DNA from: JAJDXO01 sp965213765
GTDB lineage: Bacteria; Pseudomonadota; Alphaproteobacteria; Rhodospirillales; UBA2165
Assembly (NCBI GenBank): GCA_965213765.1
Contig: OZ243926.1
Coordinates: forward strand, 1,116,001 to 1,180,000
Reading direction: 5' to 3'
DNA: 64,000 bases
In this document: in pieces, positions 17,658-25,625 of the stretch
Numbering within the stretch: position 1 is the first letter of the stretch
How the letters are laid out: each line of letters opens with the position of its first letter
The notes under the pieces: model-generated
Seen by the model: the letters and a program-made list of their open reading frames with translations, nothing else
Database searches by the model: none
What the model was told of the DNA's origin: nothing
Made by a program: the position numbers and the translations under genes

Positions 17658-19046
17658 TCAGTCATCGTCATCGTCATCGTCCGGCATGACAATAAACTCG
17701 GGGTAGGCCTCGATACCCAGTTCCGCCACATCCTGGCCCATCTCCTCCACGCGCGACGAGACCCGGGCCCCTATGGTCTTCTCGATCACGAACCACACGA
17801 GGCCGGACGTGACGAACACGAAGGCGCCGACAGCCAGGATTCCATAAACCTGCACCAGAAGATCGCCGCCCGCGGCAAATCCCACGGCGAGGGTCCCCCA
17901 AATGCCGGCGAAAAGATGGGCCGGCACCGCGCCCACGACATCGTCGATCCGCAGCCGTTCCAACAACATCGTCCCGGCCACGGCGATGAAACCGCCGACC
18001 CCGCCGATCAAGATTGCCCAATAGTGCTCCACCAGATCAGGACCCGCGGTGATCGAAACCAGACCCGCGATCGCTCCGTTCAGGCTGGCGAGAAGATCGA
18101 CGCGACCGAGGAGGGGCCGCGACAGGGCGATGGCGGAAATGACGCCGGCGGCGGCGGCAAGGTTCGTGTTGACGATGATGTTGCTTAACGCGACCGCATC
18201 CAGGGCCGAGCCCAACGCGAGCTGGGAACCGCCGTTGAAGCCGAACCATCCGAGCCAGAGAATGAAGACGCCGAGGGTCACGGCGGGGACGTTCGAAGGC
18301 GGCGTCTGTTTCACCGTGCCGTCGCGCCGGAACTTGCCCTTGCGCGCGCCCACGACAAGCGCACCCGCCAACGCCGCCCAGCCTCCGGTGGAATGGACGA
18401 TGGTCGACCCCGCGAAGTCCGAGAAACCCAGTTCGCTGAGCCAGCCGCCGCCCCATGTCCAAGCGCCGACCACGGGATAGATCACCGCCGTCAGGACCAG
18501 TATGAAGACGAAGAACGACCACAGATGGACCCGCTCGGCCAAGGTGCCGGACACGATCGAAGCGGTTGTCGCGACAAAGACCATTTGGAAAAACCAGTTG
18601 GACATCGTCGAATGGCCGCGCTCGACGACGGCCGCCGCGGCCCCGGGCTTGTCCGCCAGCAACGCGATTTCCTCGCCGGTGACACCATGGAACAGCGAAA
18701 GCGTACCGAACCAGCCGCCCGGTTCGACGCCGACATACATGATATTGAAGCCGACGACGTAGAACATGAGGCCGGCAAGGGAATAAAGACCGATGTTCTT
18801 GAGACAGATGACCGATGCGTTCTTGGTGCGGACGGAGCCGGCTTCAAGCATCGTGAAACCCGCGCACATCCACATGACGAGCGCGCCCCATATCAGGAAC
18901 GCAAAGCTGTTCAAAACGAACTTGGCTTCGTTCTCGACCGCGGCGTGGGCGGAAGACGGCAACAGCGCAAGGACGACCGCAACCGCGGAAACCGACAGGC
19001 CAACTGTCGTCGCGCACCTAAACATACGGGCTCTTCCTATTGCCAT
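17658..19046 (-). CDS. Ammonium transporter (Amt/MEP/Rh family)
   Basis: 462 residues. The signal-like first helix ends around AHAAVENE, followed by 11 membrane segments. AGFTMLEAGSVRTKN, GSTIVHSTGGWAALAGALVVG (first pore His) and GAVPAHLFAGIWGTLAVG (second pore His) are Amt landmarks. It conducts ammonium across the inner membrane. The C-terminus ends in seven consecutive Asp residues encoded by an alternating GAC/GAT repeat, which is unusual. A separate GlnK gene, the usual partner, is not seen; neighbours are STAS genes and a GPP34 protein instead. Confidence 0.9.
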   Translation of the reverse strand: MAIGRARMFRCATTVGLSVSAVAVVLALLPSSAHAAVENEAKFVLNSFAFLIWGALVMWMCAGFTMLEAGSVRTKNASVICLKNIGLYSLAGLMFYVVGFNIMYVGVEPGGWFGTLSLFHGVTGEEIALLADKPGAAAAVVERGHSTMSNWFFQMVFVATTASIVSGTLAERVHLWSFFVFILVLTAVIYPVVGAWTWGGGWLSELGFSDFAGSTIVHSTGGWAALAGALVVGARKGKFRRDGTVKQTPPSNVPAVTLGVFILWLGWFGFNGGSQLALGSALDAVALSNIIVNTNLAAAAGVISAIALSRPLLGRVDLLASLNGAIAGLVSITAGPDLVEHYWAILIGGVGGFIAVAGTMLLERLRIDDVVGAVPAHLFAGIWGTLAVGFAAGGDLLVQVYGILAVGAFVFVTSGLVWFVIEKTIGARVSSRVEEMGQDVAELGIEAYPEFIVMPDDDDDDD

Positions 19047-19132
19047 GCTGCGTCCAATCTACTACCGGCTGGAAGTCGATAACCATGCGCGGGCCGCACT
19101 GACCGGATCATTCCGATCACGGGCCACCTCAC

Positions 19133-19786
19133 CTAATGGGGCATATGCGACATCGCAATTATGATGGTCCTCTCTATCTCCTCGATCGCGCCGTTCATCT
19201 CGCGGCCGATGAGATCAAGCTTACGCAACTGTTCGATCCTCGGGCGCGCTTTCTTGATCTCCTGGACGGAAAAGACGGCGGGCAAGATGCCACAAGCATC
19301 CGAGAGGCAGATCAGGGCCGCATCCTGCTGCTCCGGAATGTCGTCGGAGAGCAAAACATCGGCGATGCGCCGCTTGACCGCGCGTTCCTCCCGGTCGCCG
19401 ATGATCGGATGGCGTACCCGCTCGAAGACCCACAAGAACTTCGAACCCGAGCGTTCCAGAATCCCCTGCTCGACCAGACTGTCAAGGGCCATTTCCCGCA
19501 TGGACCGGGCTTCGTCCGTGGCCAGCACCTCAATCCAGACGGAGGAGGGTTTGGACTCTTCCGACGAGGCGATCAAGGTGAGTGCCCGGTCAAGCAACGC
19601 ACTTCCGGTCGGCGAAGAATCGATCACCGTCAGGCGTTCAGTGTCCGTATCAATGCGGTTGTCGAAAGCCAGACCCATAAGGGTGGCGCCGGCGATGCTG
19701 TAGTCGACGGCGGTTTCGCGCACGGGAATGAAGGAACCCTTTTCGTCGATCATAAGAAGAACGATTTTTTCAACGAGAGTCAGCAT
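19133..19786 (-). CDS. GPP34 (GOLPH3-like) family protein
   Basis: 217 residues. The start TLVEKIVLLMIDEKGSF and the segment YSIAGATLMGLAFDNRID are typical of bacterial members of the Golgi phosphoprotein 3 family, followed by the expected helical SLVEQGILERSGSKFLWVF and VKRRIADVLLSD regions. In eukaryotes the family binds phosphatidylinositol-4-phosphate; bacterial members have no settled role. The gene begins three bases after the end of a STAS gene and precedes the Amt gene on the same strand, so it may be a membrane-surface partner of the signalling set. Confidence 0.7.
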   Translation of the reverse strand: MLTLVEKIVLLMIDEKGSFIPVRETAVDYSIAGATLMGLAFDNRIDTDTERLTVIDSSPTGSALLDRALTLIASSEESKPSSVWIEVLATDEARSMREMALDSLVEQGILERSGSKFLWVFERVRHPIIGDREERAVKRRIADVLLSDDIPEQQDAALICLSDACGILPAVFSVQEIKKARPRIEQLRKLDLIGREMNGAIEEIERTIIIAMSHMPH

Positions 19787-19788
19787 GG

Positions 19789-20145
19789 CTACCCCCCTCG
19801 GCCAACCCAGTCTTGCTCGGCCGCCAGGGCATCCTCGCGCGTGTCAAAACACTCCAGGAAAGCAAAGAAGCCGCTCACCTCCAGCACCTTCCTGCACTCA
19901 GGCTTCAGAGCGCATAGGGCCAGATTTCCGCCATTCTGCTGGCAGGCTCTGGCACCGACGAGCAAGGCGCGAAGTCCCGCGCTGCTGATGTAGTCCATCC
20001 CGGAACAGTCAAGCAAAACGTCCTTATCTCCACGCTCCACAATGCCATTGAGATATTGTTCAAACTCCGGCGCGGCGAGCCCGTCTACACGACCGGATAC
20101 AAGTCCGATCACAACCTCTCCGTGTTTTTGCTCTTCAAATTCCAT
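19789..20145 (-). CDS. STAS-domain anti-anti-sigma factor
   Basis: About 118 residues from the ATG at 20145; the open frame extends to 20220 but that part covers a tandem repeat and is not family-like. The core is GLVSGRVDGLAAPEFEQYL and DCSGMDYISSAGLRALL, with the phosphorylatable Ser in ISSAGLR. It is a second antagonist besides 17220-17558; the two are diverged, so they may answer to different kinases. Just upstream lies the remnant of an RsbW-like kinase gene, its probable former partner. It is closely followed by the GPP34 gene. Confidence 0.85.
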   Translation of the reverse strand: MEFEEQKHGEVVIGLVSGRVDGLAAPEFEQYLNGIVERGDKDVLLDCSGMDYISSAGLRALLVGARACQQNGGNLALCALKPECRKVLEVSGFFAFLECFDTREDALAAEQDWVGRGG

Positions 20146-20149
20146 ACGA

Positions 20150-20206
20150 GATTTCCCTACTAGCGTCTCAAAACCGATGATTTCCCTACTGGCATCCCGA
20201 AACCGA
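20150..20206. repeat. Two-copy 28-bp tandem repeat before the STAS start
   Basis: GATTTCCCTACT followed by a variable stretch and AAACCGAT occurs twice with a period of 28 bases (20150-20178 and 20178-20206), a few mismatches apart. It lies in the leader immediately upstream of the start at 20145 and could be an operator or a local duplication. Confidence 0.55.
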
Positions 20207-20351
20207 TAAAGCACATTCAAGAAAACGTCAACAAGCTAGTGGCCTCCCCGGTCGGCGAGCTGATTTTTGCCGCCGGCCGATTTCGGCCGGCTAGGGGTGC
20301 GCCGGTGTCTGCCGGGCGGAAGACCGCGCTTTAGGCCGGGTCCGGAAGGGA

Positions 20352-20445
20352 TTGTGGAGCGTGACCAAGTTCCGTTCGCCAATCCGGCGGTACCGGACCT
20401 CGTCCATCAGTTCGCGCACCGGAAAATACCCGAGCCGCCGACGGA
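20352..20445 (-). pseudogene. Remnant of an RsbW-like HATPase gene
   Basis: The minus strand closely matches the 3' part of the RsbW-like gene at 7319-7410 (G2 box SIGG...GIF through ELMDEV.YRRI.ERN). One base is missing in the T run before the ELMDE segment, which shifts the frame and creates a stop. Everything upstream of the G2 box is gone, at the junction with the solute-binding protein gene. It is probably the decayed kinase of the STAS gene at 19789. Confidence 0.75.
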
Positions 20446-20453
20446 TGTGGCCG

Positions 20454-21725
20454 TTACCGCCCGGGCGCGTGCAGCTTTCGTGTGCCTCTGTACACGACCG
20501 GCAGAGTCGACGGGTCCTCCACGCTGGAGTCCGCGTGGAAATGGATCACGCTGCTGCCCGTGCCGCAGTCTCCGAATTCATCGCAAGCCAGCGTGCCGAT
20601 CAGGCCCCGAAAGCCCGCAGTGCCGGCCAGCGCATCGCGGAGCGCCGCGCGGTCGATGGAGAGCGTCTCTTCACCGGGCACCGCAACCTGCTTGATCGCG
20701 GACAGCAGCAACGTCGTGGCGTCATAGCCGTGCGCCCAGAATGCCGATGTCGGCGGCCGGCCCAAGGCGGTTTCGAGCGCGCTCAGCACGTCGGCGGCGC
20801 TGCTGCCCGTCGCCTGGTTGACGTTCCCGGCGTCCCCCGGATCGGGACTCGTGAAGTAGAACCCCTCGGCCTCGGGCAAGGCGAGTAAAGCTCTTGTCAG
20901 CATGGCGCTGCCACCGATCATCCTCACGCCTTCCAGGCCCTCGAACCCGGCCGCCTGCCGGATCAATGATCTGGCTTCCGCCGGAAAGAGCGGGAGCAAC
21001 ACTCCATCGGGGTCGGCGCCGCCCAACTCGGCGAGAACGGCGGACATGTCGGTCTGCCCTTTGACAACTTGGGCTACGATCGGAACAAAACCGCCATGCC
21101 CGCGGAACGCGACAGCGAACGCGTTGGCAAGCGCGCTGGAATAGGCGTCGCCGTCGTGGACTGCCGCCATCCTGCGCAACCCGAGCTCTTCGTAGCCGAA
21201 CCTCGCGACGACGCCCGCCATCACGAGGTCGTTGTTCGCCACGCGGAAATAACCCTCGTGATAATCCGGGCCGGCATTGCCGGCGAGGTCGGACGTGAGC
21301 CGGGGCGAGGTGTTGGCCGGCGAGATCATCGAGAGGCCGGCCGCGCCGAGGATCGGCGAGGCCTCTACCGCCGCGCCGGAACATAGCGTCCCGATGACGC
21401 CAACAACGTTCGCGTCGCCGACGACGGCCTCGGCCGCCGCGCGGCCACCCTCGCCCGAGCACTTTTCATCAAGGGTCCGGACGGTAACCGGGTGCCCGTG
21501 AATGGGGCCGAACTCCTCAATCGCCAACTCGACGGCGGCTTCGATGACGGGCGAAACTCCTGTCACCACCGAGCCGGAAAGCAGCGCGCGAATCTGGATC
21601 GGTTCGCCGCGCCCAATCTCGACCTTGCCGGGCGCCCCGGCGGCGTATGCGTTGCCGCAAGCGAGGGCCGCCGCCAGCGCAATGGCCGCCGCCGAGGTCC
21701 GAAGCCCGCCCGCCAAAATCGGCAT
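20454..21725 (-). CDS. Branched-chain amino acid-type solute-binding protein (Peripla_BP_6)
   Basis: 423 residues with a signal peptide ending near GNAYAAG. The domain is a type I periplasmic binding fold: IQIRALLSGSVVTGVSPVIEAAVELAIEEF, VVGVIGTLCSGAAVEASPILGAAGLSMISPANTSP, and DGVLLPLFPAEARSLIRQAAG. Such proteins bind Leu/Ile/Val, amides, urea or similar compounds. No LivHMGF genes accompany it, so it is an orphan receptor in this window. The neighbouring RsbW remnant and STAS gene suggest it may have served as a signal-binding component. Confidence 0.75.
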   Translation of the reverse strand: MPILAGGLRTSAAAIALAAALACGNAYAAGAPGKVEIGRGEPIQIRALLSGSVVTGVSPVIEAAVELAIEEFGPIHGHPVTVRTLDEKCSGEGGRAAAEAVVGDANVVGVIGTLCSGAAVEASPILGAAGLSMISPANTSPRLTSDLAGNAGPDYHEGYFRVANNDLVMAGVVARFGYEELGLRRMAAVHDGDAYSSALANAFAVAFRGHGGFVPIVAQVVKGQTDMSAVLAELGGADPDGVLLPLFPAEARSLIRQAAGFEGLEGVRMIGGSAMLTRALLALPEAEGFYFTSPDPGDAGNVNQATGSSAADVLSALETALGRPPTSAFWAHGYDATTLLLSAIKQVAVPGEETLSIDRAALRDALAGTAGFRGLIGTLACDEFGDCGTGSSVIHFHADSSVEDPSTLPVVYRGTRKLHAPGR

Positions 21726-21938
21726 GTGATTGTCTCCGAAGTCTTCACGCCCGGAAGTCTTTACGCCTGACGTTCACCGGGGCGCACATGCGCCTCATGG
21801 CGAACCATCGCCCATCCCGATTTCAGCGCGCAAGGCAATCCGGCCGCGACAGGGTATAACGGCGGCGCGCCGGCGCGCAACGCTCCCGCCCACCGTCCCG
21901 GCACCGGACCGGCCACGGATTGGCTGTCCCGGAGCCCC

Positions 21939-23705
21939 TCAGGACTTCAAATGAACGGGGGTCTTGACCCGTACGGTCACGATATCGGTGTCGTGATACT
22001 GCTGATGACGAACCGACGAGGCAACGTGCCGCAACAGCCTGAGCGATACCTCGTGTTCCGCGGGCGCCTCGGTCGCGCGTTCGCTGAGCAGCGCGAGCTG
22101 GTCCTCGAGATTTGCGTCCCCGGTTGAGGCGATGAATTCGAGAACCGCCTCGTCCCGCTCCTTGTGGGCGATCAGCAGCAATCGCCGCTCGGCATCCCCG
22201 TCGCGGTCTTCGGACCGGTAATGCTCAAGGAGAGTGAGCAAGGTCTCCTCGCTGGCACTGTCGAGGCGCTGCGTCATCGCCTCGCCCCAGCCGCTGCGCG
22301 AGCCGAATACCCGGAGAAATTCCCTGATGTCGGGAAGGACGGAGATCTGGAACGGTACTTCGATTCGCCGGCGCCGGGGCTCCGCGAGTTGGACGAACAG
22401 CGTCAGAATTAGGGCGGTCAGTCCTCCCGCCGTCATACCGTTCTGCAGCAACCCGCCCGCGATGTCCGCGAAGTATTCGGGAAAAATCACGCCGTTCTGA
22501 AAGCCGACCCCGACCCAGAACGACACGCCGGCGATCATGCCGTTGCGATAGTCGAGACCGTCCTGGAGCAGGACCTTCATGCCTACCACGAAGAGGATCG
22601 CAAGGAGGACGCTGACATACGCTCCGGCAACCGGACTCGGTATCGCCAGGACGACGGCGAGCAGCTTCGGGAAAAAGGCGAGGGCAATGAAAATCGCACC
22701 GGCTGCGATTCCAACCGTGCGCGCGCCGACTCCCGTCAGTTCAGTGACCGAGACGCTTGTGGAGTACGTGGTATTCGGGACCGTGCCGACGCAGCCCGAC
22801 AGGAGATTGCCCACACCGTCGGCGGTAACGGCTCCTTGAACCGAGCGGAAGTTCACGGCCCGCGGGCGGCGCCATGAAATCCGCTGGATCGCCACGGAAT
22901 CACCGATGGTCTCGATGGCGCCAATCAGTGTTACGAAGACGAAACCCGGCAACAGCGCCCAGAACGTGGGGCCAAAGCTGAGGTCAAAGCCTGGCCAAGC
23001 ACTCGCGTCCGGCAATCCGATCCACGGCGCATCGGCGATTCGGGCCGTATCGTAAATGCCGAAATACCCGCCGACCACCGCACCGGCAATGACGCCGGCA
23101 ACCGGTGCCCACAGGCGGAGCATGCCGGTCGCCTTGACGGCGATGCCGACGATGACGAGCAGTGTGACAAGCGCGCTGAGCGGTGCGGCCTCGGCCGGCG
23201 TACCGTCCGGCACCTCCCCCTGCAGCTCAAAAATGATCGGCATCACGGTCACGGGAATCAGCATGATCACCGTACCCGCCACGGGCGGTGTGAGTATCCG
23301 GCGAAACAACGACAGCCGTCTCGCCAGCCCGAACTGGAACAGCGAGGATATGATGACGAGCGTCGCCAGCATCGCGGGCCCGCCCTCCGCGATGGCGGTG
23401 ATGCAGATGGCGATGAAGGCTCCGGAGGTGCCCATCAGAAGCACGTAACCCGCGCCAACCCGGCCAACCCTGACCGCCTGGAGGATCGTGCTGATTCCAC
23501 TGATCAAGACGGCCCCGAAGACGGCCCACATCATGTACGCATCGGAGCCGCCGGCGGCCTGGACCACGATGAGGGGAGTAAGGACGACCCCGGAAATCGT
23601 CAGGATGGCGAGTTGGAGGCCGAGCCCGGCTGCCAACAGCGTGGGCGGCCGGTCGTCAGGTTCGTAGCGGACGGTAGATTGAAGGTCGGGAATATCGGCG
23701 GCCAT
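21939..23705 (-). CDS. NCS2 nucleobase:cation symporter-like permease with a C-terminal cytoplasmic domain
   Basis: 588 residues from the ATG at 23705 (a start at 23741 is also open). Residues 1-440 form the 12-14 segment xanthine/uracil permease core (LGLQLAILTISGVVLTPLIVVQAAG, GAIETIGDSVAIQRIS, VGNLLSGCVGTVPNTTYS). The last ~140 residues are soluble; EETLLTLLEHY, NLEDQLALL and SLRLLRHVASSVRH read like a degenerate RsbW/HATPase-type domain without a convincing nucleotide site. Such a tail is not part of ordinary NCS2 carriers. The substrate is probably a purine or pyrimidine base; the tail may be regulatory. Annotation of the tail is tentative. Confidence 0.8.
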   Translation of the reverse strand: MAADIPDLQSTVRYEPDDRPPTLLAAGLGLQLAILTISGVVLTPLIVVQAAGGSDAYMMWAVFGAVLISGISTILQAVRVGRVGAGYVLLMGTSGAFIAICITAIAEGGPAMLATLVIISSLFQFGLARRLSLFRRILTPPVAGTVIMLIPVTVMPIIFELQGEVPDGTPAEAAPLSALVTLLVIVGIAVKATGMLRLWAPVAGVIAGAVVGGYFGIYDTARIADAPWIGLPDASAWPGFDLSFGPTFWALLPGFVFVTLIGAIETIGDSVAIQRISWRRPRAVNFRSVQGAVTADGVGNLLSGCVGTVPNTTYSTSVSVTELTGVGARTVGIAAGAIFIALAFFPKLLAVVLAIPSPVAGAYVSVLLAILFVVGMKVLLQDGLDYRNGMIAGVSFWVGVGFQNGVIFPEYFADIAGGLLQNGMTAGGLTALILTLFVQLAEPRRRRIEVPFQISVLPDIREFLRVFGSRSGWGEAMTQRLDSASEETLLTLLEHYRSEDRDGDAERRLLLIAHKERDEAVLEFIASTGDANLEDQLALLSERATEAPAEHEVSLRLLRHVASSVRHQQYHDTDIVTVRVKTPVHLKS

Positions 23706-23859
23706 TGTCGGACTTATACGCGACCGCCGCGGGTACTTCAATATCCCCGGATGCCCTGATCAGGGCTATCGCTTTTGAGAATGAGCGGCGGCTCTGATGA
23801 GTTTGAGCGCGAATTCGTCGTGCCATCCGGCGCGTTTTAATTTTCCCGCACTGATTGCC

Positions 23860-23961
23860 ATTCAGCGCCGGAACATGGCCGCCGTCCGGCGAGATCAATG
23901 CGCCCGCTAAATCGGCCGTCACCTTCTTACGCCCTACCGCCGGAAGATCGAAGGGCAACAC
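23860..23961 (-). pseudogene. IS1380-family transposase N-terminal remnant
   Basis: The translated start LPFDLPAVGRKKVTADLAG and ISPDGG match the N-terminus of IS1380-family transposases (typically RKKVTADFDGG...SSDGG). About 30 codons survive before similarity stops. The flanking part of 23706-24273 shows no other gene I can support. Confidence 0.5.
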
Positions 23962-24273
23962 GGTCCATTCGGTCGTGGTGGGCGTGGCGCCTTTGCCGCC
24001 CGGCAGTTGTGCGCCGGGATACTAACGCCTGGACAACCGCAACGGCTTGCGCCACGTTTTCCGCTTCATCATCATCCCGTGCGGAATGGACCGGGATGGC
24101 GCTAGGCAATGATCCGGGAAACAGGAGATGATTGGCGTCTCCGGATCTCTCGAGGGAGGCGTGGCATCGTGCTCTTACACGATCACGGAAAGCAAATCCG
24201 ACGGCACATGGTTGAAGCTTGCCTTCGACTGCAATTGGATTCGCGCGAGGTAATGGGGCCAGGAGAAGACACC

Positions 24274-24783
24274 ATGAAACCATCGTATCGCAAAAGACTG
24301 CTGTTGCCGGCCGCCGCCCTCTTCGCCGTGTGGGCCCAGCAAACCGCCTTCGCCGGCGACAGCGGCAGCTTTGAACTCATCGCGATCCAAATCCACGACT
24401 ACACCACGCTGGAACACGCAGGGCGAACCGTCACCGCGGGTCCGCTGCAAGGGGCGGCCAGTATCGTCGCGACCAGCGGCGCCCCGTTTTGCGACGGCAC
24501 GAATTACCGCGCGACCTGCGTGGTCTACGTCAAGAGACAAGGCGCCGGCATCGATCTGGAGGCGCCGTGCACGATGGCGGACGAGGCAGGCGACGTGCTG
24601 TACCTGCTGTCCGAGAGGCGAACGGGAAACATTGCCGCCGGAGGCGGCGGTACAGGTAATTTCCAGATCCTCGGCGGCACCGGAAAATACGCCGGCATCG
24701 TCGGCGACTGCCCGTACACGACGAGCTACCTCCCCGGCAAGTGGGTCGTGACCAGGCCAACATGCACTTGGCGAAAGCCATGA
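24274..24783 (+). CDS. Exported protein of unknown function
   Basis: 169 residues from the ATG at 24274. The signal peptide is RKRLLLPAAALFAVWAQQTAFAGDS. The mature part has paired Cys residues and a Gly-rich turn (AAGGGGTGNFQILGGTGKYAGIVGDC), reminiscent of small beta-rich lipocalin- or calycin-like proteins in which GGTGKYAG is common. No catalytic motif is seen. The longer frame back to 24109 lacks a signal peptide at its start and is not preferred. Confidence 0.6.
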   Translation: MKPSYRKRLLLPAAALFAVWAQQTAFAGDSGSFELIAIQIHDYTTLEHAGRTVTAGPLQGAASIVATSGAPFCDGTNYRATCVVYVKRQGAGIDLEAPCTMADEAGDVLYLLSERRTGNIAAGGGGTGNFQILGGTGKYAGIVGDCPYTTSYLPGKWVVTRPTCTWRKP

Positions 24784-24944
24784 TCAGGGGCGGTGACGTT
24801 CGCCTCGGGCCATTTCCCGTTTCCGCGGACCCTGCCGGCGCGCGCCGCAACGAGTGGAGCGTTTCGGTGTCGGGCAACTGGCGGATCACCTTCGAGGAGC
24901 GGGACGGCGGGATCGAGCGAGTGAACCTGGAGGACTACCACTGA
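24741..24944 (+). pseudogene. HigB/RelE-like toxin fragment lacking its N-terminal part
   Basis: The end of the frame, NEWSVSVSGNWRITFEERDGG to NLEDYH, is the conserved C-terminus of HigB-family mRNA interferases, including the WSVxVxGNWR core. Family members are about 92 residues and begin with a helix containing KGLERF, which is absent here. The 5' sequence instead overlaps the end of the exported-protein gene, and the only possible start is a GTG inside it. Inference: the toxin is truncated and probably inactive. Confidence 0.65.
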
Positions 24945-25213
24945 TGAGCGACGGCGGTATCAAGATGGGGATGACTCCCCCGCATCCCGGAACCTTCATT
25001 CGGATCGAAGCGCTTGAGGAGCTGGGGCTGAGCGTTGCGGCGGCGGCGCGGATTCTCGGCGTGCGCCGCGCGACGCTCTCGGACCTGGTGAACGGCAACG
25101 CCTCGCTGTCGCCCGAGATGGCGCTGCGGGTCGAGAAGGCGTTCGGCCTCAGCATGGACCTGCTGCTCAGGATGCAGGCATGGCGCGACGCGGATGCGCG
25201 CGCGCGCCGATGA
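24944..25213 (+). CDS. HigA-family antitoxin (XRE helix-turn-helix)
   Basis: 89 residues. The ATG overlaps the toxin stop (TGATG). MTPPHPGTFIRIEALEELGLS, then VAAAARILGVRRATLSDLVNG (the helix-turn-helix) and SPEMALRVEKAFG are the HigA family pattern. HigA normally neutralises HigB and represses the operon. Here the toxin is truncated, so the protein may persist as an orphan regulator or a trans-acting antitoxin. Confidence 0.85.
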   Translation: MSDGGIKMGMTPPHPGTFIRIEALEELGLSVAAAARILGVRRATLSDLVNGNASLSPEMALRVEKAFGLSMDLLLRMQAWRDADARARR

Positions 25214-25508
25214 GATCGACGTTCGTCGCTATCAACCCGCGTGATCGCCTCGCGGCGAATTTATTTCGATCAGACGTCGTGACGCCGGCCCGGCGCATCG
25301 GCCGGCGCATCGCGCGCGAGGAACCGGACGCCCGCTCATGCCGGCACGGACTCCGGGCGGATGCCCCGGAACCGGAACGATGCCTGACTGTCCATCTGCT
25401 CGCGACCTCCTGTCGACCCTGCGGGGCAGGCCGTCCCGGCGGACCCAGTGCCGCCGGGACGGCGGCAAACCCGTACGCGCCTCGGCTTGACGGCGCGCGT
25501 TGCGGATT

Positions 25509-25537
25509 CTGACATTTCAAGATTGTCGATGTATAGT
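25509..25537 (+). promoter_or_regulatory. Putative sigma70-type promoter of the PKS gene
   Basis: CTGACA (25509-25514) and TATAGT (25532-25537) are separated by exactly 17 bases, about 90 bases before the PKS start. A GGAG ribosome-binding site (25609-25612) precedes the ATG. The rest of 25214-25508 shows no gene. Confidence 0.5.
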
Positions 25538-25625
25538 CCGGTCTGAACACTGTCGGCAGTAACCGTACGGCCTTCGGGCAATCGTCGATTTGTGCTCTAT
25601 CGCGGATCGGAGATAACAAACCCGA

